Positions 59,273 to 64,000 of a stretch of 64,000 nucleotides of DNA are shown here, piece by piece. Location: the NCBI GenBank assembly GCA_021738565.1, contig JAIPBT010000010.1:45646-109645 (forward strand), given 5' to 3'. The position numbers and the translations under genes are program-made. Numbering within the stretch: the first letter of the stretch is position 1; each line of letters opens with the position of its first letter. The notes beneath the pieces were generated by a model. That model had not been told where the DNA came from. It did no database searches and worked only from the letters and a program-made list of their open reading frames with translations. Source of the stretch: Bacteroidales bacterium (GTDB taxonomy: Bacteria; Bacteroidota; Bacteroidia; Bacteroidales; GCA-2748055).

Positions 59273-60667
59273 TTATCTGAACACAAACTCCCAGTTCGCA
59301 CCGCGGAACCATATACCAATGGCAGTAAATATGATCAATGCCACCATTGAAGAGGTAAACAATGATATGGCTGCCATCCTGCTCGAACCTGACTTCCTTC
59401 TTATGTAGACTGAATATGCTGCAAAAATCATAACGGTAATGGTCGCGGGATTAACAAGCATAACAAACCACTGGGAGATATCCGGGAACCAGTTTCTGAG
59501 CCACCCCCACCTAACCATTACAAACACCTGTACGCATACGGTAAATACTGATAACAGTATTGCATATAACAATACCTTAATTCCCCGGCGACCTGAAAAC
59601 CAAACACCTATGTATTGCTCTTCCTTATCTTTATAGGGTATGGAAACGAGGAAATACAGGAACAGCACAGGAACCAGTAATCCCCCTGCAAAAGCTGAAT
59701 AGGATACCAGCTCCTGGATTCCGAGGAAATACCAGGGAGATTTTGCCGGATTTTCAGGATGTGAGGGATTGGCCGGCTCAAGCAACGGAGCCTCAATAAA
59801 AAAGGAAAACAATACCAGCAAGGCAATTACAGAAAGGAATATGGACAGTTCAACCCACATCAGCATTGGCCAGGCAAGCAGTTTGTCCGTTTCCCTGGAA
59901 GATATTGCAACCGGACGGCTTAATCCCCCTTCTTTCCTGATCCGCCAAAGATGAACCGCCGTCAGGACAAGCAATGTAAGCGGCAGGAAGATCACATGCA
60001 ACATAAAAAAACGGGTAAGTGCCGTCTGTCCTACCGTTTCCGAACCAATAAGCAACCTTTGAAAAAAGCCTCCAATATCCAGGATACCAGTAATTCCCAA
60101 CAGGTCTGTAAGCTCCCTGGCTGATGCTGCAATATTGGATCCGATGGTAACTGCCCAATAGGAAAGCTGGTCCCAGGGCAGCAGGTACCCGCTGAACGAC
60201 ATGAAAAGGACAACAACAAACATTGCAACACCTATGATCCAGTTTACATACCTTCCTCCAAGGTATGACCCCGTATAGAACACCCTCAGCAAATGAAGGA
60301 ATACGGTAATTACCATGGCATGGGAAGCAAGCCTGTGGATATTCCGGATGATGCGACCGCCAGGCACAACATGAACAATGTCCTTAACAGAATTATAAGC
60401 CGATTCAACCGAAGGTGTGTAATGCAGCATTAGCAGGACCCCGGTGAAAATCATTATCAGGAACAGGAAACCCAAAACAATACCCAGGCCAAAAGTGTAT
60501 CCCGGCTTCATGGAAAAGGGATAGATCCGCGGTGAATGGATGTGCAGAAAAAAATTCCGCGTGATCTTTCTAACCCTTTTCCTGTATATTTTTTCAGGAC
60601 TGTTCGATATATTATCTGTACCAGGCATCCTACATTCATACTGTATATTGCGACTGCTATTATGCAT
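59273..60667 (-). CDS. Cytochrome b of a quinol:cytochrome c oxidoreductase (b6f-like, fused)
   Basis: The 464-residue protein joins the cytochrome b6 part (about residues 55-245) and a subunit IV-like part. Heme ligands are His111/His125 and His224/His239; the last pair is 14 residues apart inside, as in b6f. The Qo motif reads SPWYF (residues 310-314) where most have PEWY, so the usual Glu is absent. It should oxidise menaquinol at the positive side. It lies between the Rieske and octaheme genes. Confidence 0.92.
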   Translation of the reverse strand: MHNSSRNIQYECRMPGTDNISNSPEKIYRKRVRKITRNFFLHIHSPRIYPFSMKPGYTFGLGIVLGFLFLIMIFTGVLLMLHYTPSVESAYNSVKDIVHVVPGGRIIRNIHRLASHAMVITVFLHLLRVFYTGSYLGGRYVNWIIGVAMFVVVLFMSFSGYLLPWDQLSYWAVTIGSNIAASARELTDLLGITGILDIGGFFQRLLIGSETVGQTALTRFFMLHVIFLPLTLLVLTAVHLWRIRKEGGLSRPVAISSRETDKLLAWPMLMWVELSIFLSVIALLVLFSFFIEAPLLEPANPSHPENPAKSPWYFLGIQELVSYSAFAGGLLVPVLFLYFLVSIPYKDKEEQYIGVWFSGRRGIKVLLYAILLSVFTVCVQVFVMVRWGWLRNWFPDISQWFVMLVNPATITVMIFAAYSVYIRRKSGSSRMAAISLFTSSMVALIIFTAIGIWFRGANWEFVFR

Positions 60668-60744
60668 GAATTTCCTTCAATATGTATTTGTAACCGGCCC
60701 CGATCCCTTTCTTTGTGATCATGGCAAACGATGTTGTTGTATTT

Positions 60745-61185
60745 CTACGCAAAGTACAATTTTTCGTCTGCCCCTGTTTTCTTATCAAGGTCAACTATGA
60801 ATTTTCCATCCGGGGTCCTTTCCATTTTATACCATGCAAGCGCAGTTGGGGCAGGGCCTGACACAACTTTTCCTTCTTCAGAATAACAGGACCCATGGCA
60901 CGGGCATTCAAAACCTTCATCGGTTCGCTGGATGATACATCCAAGGTGCGTACAAACGGCAGATACCGACCTGATCCCTTCATGATCACGGTAAACAAAT
61001 ATTTTATGATCATTGATGTACGTATAGGTATCCACGGGAAAATCCGATAACCTGCCGACCCTGATACGTTTCCCTTGCTCCCCATGCCTGTGGGCAAATT
61101 GTTTCAGGAAGCTGGCTCCCAAAAATATTCCTGCAATCGATGCCAGGGCAATGGATATTCTCCTTATAAAGCTCCTTCTTTCCAT
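60745..61185 (-). CDS. Rieske 2Fe-2S protein
   Basis: The 146-residue protein begins MERRSFIRRISIALASIAG, a twin-arginine-like anchor as in other Rieske proteins. The two cluster motifs are CTHLGC (residues 78-83) and CPCHGSC (94-100), giving two Cys and two His ligands and the stabilising disulfide. It is the first gene of the three-gene complex. The ATG at 61185 was preferred over a TTG at 61197. Confidence 0.93.
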   Translation of the reverse strand: MERRSFIRRISIALASIAGIFLGASFLKQFAHRHGEQGKRIRVGRLSDFPVDTYTYINDHKIFVYRDHEGIRSVSAVCTHLGCIIQRTDEGFECPCHGSCYSEEGKVVSGPAPTALAWYKMERTPDGKFIVDLDKKTGADEKLYFA

Positions 61186-61356
61186 GAGCGTTAACAATTA
61201 TCCAATAAAAATATATAGAATCCTTTTGAATTACGCTTCATACCGAAATAATCGGTCATAAAAACATAAATTTGAATTGTTTTAAAATAATCGTTCCACA
61301 GGGATATTGATAAAATTTGAGATAGATTGCATTTTTTAAGGTTTTTTTAGATACCA

Positions 61357-63699
61357 ATGGCTAAATTTTATAAAGGTTTTATTTTTTTCTCATTTATTTT
61401 CCTGACAGCAGCTGTTTTACTTTTCAATTGCAATGGAAATAAAAAAGATAAAGAGCTGATTGATGCAGGCCGGATTACTGATAACATAGATTATGCAGGA
61501 AGGGAAGCATGCAAGGAATGTCATGAAATGGAATACGGACTTTTTCAGCATTCTGACCATGACCTTGCCATGGATATCGCAGATGAAAATACGGTATTGG
61601 GGGACTTTCAGAATACAACATTCACCCATTTTGGAGTTACTTCGAAATTCTACAGGAAAGGAGATGGTTTCTTTGTATACACGGAGGGTCCCGGAGGAAA
61701 AATGGCCGAATACAGGATCAGTTATACATTTGGGATCATTCCTTTACAGCAATACCTGATAGAATTTGAAGGCGGCGCCTATCAGTGCCTGCCCATTGCC
61801 TGGGATACGCGCCCCGCGGCTGAAGGCGGGCAGAGGTGGTTCCATCTGTACGGGGATGAAAGAATCGCCCCGGATGATATCTTATACTGGACAAGGCCCA
61901 CGCAGAACTGGAATTACATGTGTTCAGAATGCCACTCCACCAATACAAGGAAAAATTACGATTACGAGACCAAAACCTACAATACAACGTGGAATGAAAT
62001 AGACGTCTCATGTGAAGCATGCCATGGACCGGGTTCATTGCATATAGAATGGGCAAAAAAAGTTGAGCAGGGTTCAAGTCCGGATATTTATGAAGACCTC
62101 GGACTTGTAGTCAGGTTAAAAGATACGGACAATGCCACATGGGTTTTTGATCCCGATTCAACAACAGCCAGGAGGTCGATACCCCGAAAGACAGACGAAC
62201 TTGTGCAGATGTGCGCACGTTGCCATTCAAGACGGTCTGTAATAACTGAAGACTATTACCATGGAGGATCACTGCTGGAAACACACTGGCCATCCCTCCT
62301 GGATGAAAATCTTTATTTTGCTGACGGACAAATACTTGATGAAGTATATGTGTATGGATCCTTCCTCCAAAGTAAAATGTACAAGGCAGGAGTAGTATGC
62401 AAGGATTGCCATGAACCGCATAGCGGCAAGGTATACGTCGACGGAAACGGGCTGTGCTACAGGTGTCATATGGCTTCCTATTACGGGGGCAGGTCACATC
62501 ATTTTCACGATCCCTCCGGGGAAGGCGCCAGTTGCACTGAATGTCATATGCATGAAAGAACATACATGGTAATTGATCCCCGGCGCGATCACAGCTTAAG
62601 AATTCCGCGTCCCGACCTTTCAGACAAGCTGGGTACCCCGAATGCATGTAATCAATGTCATGATGATAAATCGATCGAGTGGGCAACAAACTACCTGAGG
62701 GAATGGTACGGTAATGACCTGGTGAACACCAAACATTATGGAGATTTATTCTGGGCTGGCAGGCAGTCGTATCCCGAAGCATTGCCAGAACTGATAAGGT
62801 TGGCAGAGGATCATAACAATGCGCCGATGGTGAGAGCCACTGCCATTTCATTGCTGGGCAATTACAACGACGGATCCATAAATGGCTTGCTGAGAAAGAC
62901 GGCAACTGATAAAGACCCGCTCATCAGGTATGCAACACTTTCAGTCGCTCAATACACCGGGGATCAATCGGTCGTGAATATGATCATCAATGCATTGAAC
63001 GACCCGGTTAAACTGGTTCGTGTCATAGCCGCGAGTGCACTGTCACGCTTTAATATTGAGAACATCCCGGAAAGCAAAAAAGTGCTTTATAAAAGAGGTC
63101 TTGATGAATACATCTCTTCCCTGATGATCAATGCAGATCACCCGGGAACACATATCAACTTCGGGAACCTCTATCTCAACCAGGGTGACCTGCAAAAAGC
63201 AGAAGCATCCTACAAAGAGGCAATTGAACTTGAACCAGGTCTTGTTACTGCATACATCAACCTGGCTGATCTTTACCGAAGGACAAGCCGGGATGTTGAA
63301 GGAAAAAGGATCCTGCTTGATGCCCTGGAAATTTATCCCGACCTGGCACCGGTCAATTACGCCCTCGGACTCCTGCTGATCAGGCAGGGAAACCAGGATG
63401 AGGCAATGGCCTACCTGGAAGAAGCTGCAGATCTTGCTCCGGGTGTGGCTCAATACAGCTATGTATATGGCATCGGCTTGAATTCCCGGGGAGAAGCTGG
63501 AAAAGCCATAACCTTCCTGGAATCATCCCTGCAGAACCATCCCTACAACAGGGACATACTTTATGCCCTTACAACGATCAATCTGGAACAGAATCATACA
63601 GCCAAAGCATTGGAATACATACAAAGACTGGTCGAATATTACCCTGAAGATCAAAATTACAGGCAGGTGCTGGAATATCTTAAAACAAACCAGGAATAA
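61357..63699 (+). CDS. Octaheme cytochrome c554-like lipoprotein with HEAT and TPR repeats
   Basis: The 780-residue protein has a lipoprotein signal ending LLFNC (Cys25). Eight CxxCH sites lie at about 52, 189, 219, 286, 348, 367, 393 and 431, in the pattern of cytochrome c554-type proteins. HEAT-like helices (about 465-565) and TPR repeats (about 585-770) follow. It is divergent from the Rieske-cytochrome b genes and may be an electron acceptor or partner of that complex. A TAAATTTG box at 61267-61274 may be part of its promoter. Confidence 0.87.
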   Translation: MAKFYKGFIFFSFIFLTAAVLLFNCNGNKKDKELIDAGRITDNIDYAGREACKECHEMEYGLFQHSDHDLAMDIADENTVLGDFQNTTFTHFGVTSKFYRKGDGFFVYTEGPGGKMAEYRISYTFGIIPLQQYLIEFEGGAYQCLPIAWDTRPAAEGGQRWFHLYGDERIAPDDILYWTRPTQNWNYMCSECHSTNTRKNYDYETKTYNTTWNEIDVSCEACHGPGSLHIEWAKKVEQGSSPDIYEDLGLVVRLKDTDNATWVFDPDSTTARRSIPRKTDELVQMCARCHSRRSVITEDYYHGGSLLETHWPSLLDENLYFADGQILDEVYVYGSFLQSKMYKAGVVCKDCHEPHSGKVYVDGNGLCYRCHMASYYGGRSHHFHDPSGEGASCTECHMHERTYMVIDPRRDHSLRIPRPDLSDKLGTPNACNQCHDDKSIEWATNYLREWYGNDLVNTKHYGDLFWAGRQSYPEALPELIRLAEDHNNAPMVRATAISLLGNYNDGSINGLLRKTATDKDPLIRYATLSVAQYTGDQSVVNMIINALNDPVKLVRVIAASALSRFNIENIPESKKVLYKRGLDEYISSLMINADHPGTHINFGNLYLNQGDLQKAEASYKEAIELEPGLVTAYINLADLYRRTSRDVEGKRILLDALEIYPDLAPVNYALGLLLIRQGNQDEAMAYLEEAADLAPGVAQYSYVYGIGLNSRGEAGKAITFLESSLQNHPYNRDILYALTTINLEQNHTAKALEYIQRLVEYYPEDQNYRQVLEYLKTNQE

Positions 63700-63727
63700 A
63701 GAACTCCAAATCCAGTTAGTCGGGAGT

Positions 63728-63770
63728 CAGTGGGACGGTGAGACAGTGGGACGGTGAGACAGTGGGACAG
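63728..63770. repeat. 16-base tandem repeat CAGTGGGACGGTGAGA
   Basis: Two perfect copies (63728-63743 and 63744-63759) and a partial third (CAGTGGGACAG). Runs of GTGGGACxGTGAGAC type are known to me as low-complexity repeats in Bacteroidota intergenic DNA. Confidence 0.8.
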
Positions 63771-63862
63771 TTCGACGGTAAATGATCAACGGAATCAGCT
63801 AAATAGTGTCAGAAAGAAAACTCATATTATTTAGCAGTGCTTGATAAGAAAACGTCAAGAGC

Positions 63863-63920
63863 ATCCCGATAGCCATCGGGATCGATGACTGAACCGAGCC
63901 ATGATCCGCCGGTTGGCGGA
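63863..63920. repeat. Pair of short perfect hairpins
   Basis: ATCCCGAT/ATCGGGAT (63863-63882, loop AGCC) and TCCGCC/GGCGGA (63905-63920, loop GGTT). Both resemble short interspersed palindromes; the first shares its core with the centre of the MITE-like element and with 33109-33152. Confidence 0.65.
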
Positions 63921-64000
63921 ACACATATGATTATGATTATAACACTTTATAGGCAAGGAACCTTTGAAAAGCTGTCATGGCGAGCTCCATCTGACAAATT

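Larger units (their letters stand above)
63700..64000. other. 301-base region without a gene, with repeats
   Basis: No coding region was seen. It contains a 16-base tandem repeat (63728-63770), a CCCGAT/ATCGGG hairpin (63863-63882) and a TCCGCC/GGCGGA hairpin (63905-63920). Confidence 0.6.

Noticed and set aside
62111..62905. A 264-codon frame opposite the octaheme lipoprotein gene
   Set aside because: It is Cys- and His-rich only because it is the complement of heme-binding sequence, and the opposite strand codes for a clear protein.

Overview
The window looks like a chromosomal segment of a Bacteroidota bacterium, probably from one of the marine or anaerobic lineages of Bacteroidales/Marinilabiliales; the order-level placement is an inference. 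The supporting signs are promoters of the Bacteroidota type (TTTG, about 19 bases, TAnnTTTG), almost no Shine-Dalgarno sequences, lipoprotein signals ending in SC or NC, the type IX secretion gene porT beside ubiE, a TamL-type outer membrane lipoprotein, and an OmpA/beta-propeller/TPR protein resembling PorE.

Region 1 (1-11.1 kb, all minus strand) is the translation/transcription superoperon, read right to left: rpsU, xerC, hpf, tRNA-Thr(TGT), tRNA-Tyr(GTA), tRNA-Gly(TCC), tRNA-Thr(GGT), tuf, tRNA-Trp, secE, nusG, rplK, rplA, rplJ, rplL, rpoB, rpoC (cut by the window edge). The tRNA-tuf-secE order is the same as E. coli thrU-tyrU-glyT-thrT-tufB. A truncated tRNA-Tyr copy and a hairpin-rich insert sit inside the tRNA array, and strong hairpins lie after tuf and between rplL and rpoB.

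Region 2 (11.1-35 kb) is mixed housekeeping: a helix-hairpin-helix protein, an NSS transporter, class II aldolase, TamL, an rRNA/tRNA methyltransferase, porT, ubiE/menG, purL, an SDR, an amidohydrolase, an Ldh-family dehydrogenase, a large BNR/propeller exoprotein, a nitroreductase, a Tat-type aldo/keto reductase, a 41-residue lipoprotein, gapdh, a SiaC-family protein and a MacB/FtsX permease.

Region 3 (35-44.4 kb) carries aconitase, a LuxC-type acyl-CoA reductase, a pRiA4b ORF-3-like protein overlapping miaA, and a sugar cluster with a glycosyltransferase plus hddA and hddC of the GDP-D-glycero-D-manno-heptose pathway. The SRP 4.5S-type RNA gene, with its own promoter, lies at 44455-44551 beside ilvC.

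Region 4 (44.6-50.1 kb) is a compact ilvD-ilvB-ilvN-ilvC operon. It is preceded by a complete leader-peptide attenuator: a 22-residue leader with 12 Leu/Ile/Val codons, mutually exclusive antiterminator and terminator stems, and a promoter immediately upstream. This is the most striking regulatory system in the window. Upstream of it lies one of two copies of a roughly 145 bp palindromic MITE-like element; the other copy is at 12.1 kb.

Region 5 (50.7-64 kb) holds the PorE-like OmpA protein, a Gfo/Idh/MocA oxidoreductase with a sugar-isomerase-like partner, a GH29 fucosidase, and a respiratory module: Rieske protein, fused b6f-type cytochrome b with an unusual Qo motif, and an eight-heme membrane cytochrome c. 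Divergent from these is an eight-heme HEAT/TPR lipoprotein. No CRISPR array, prophage or intact insertion sequence was seen.
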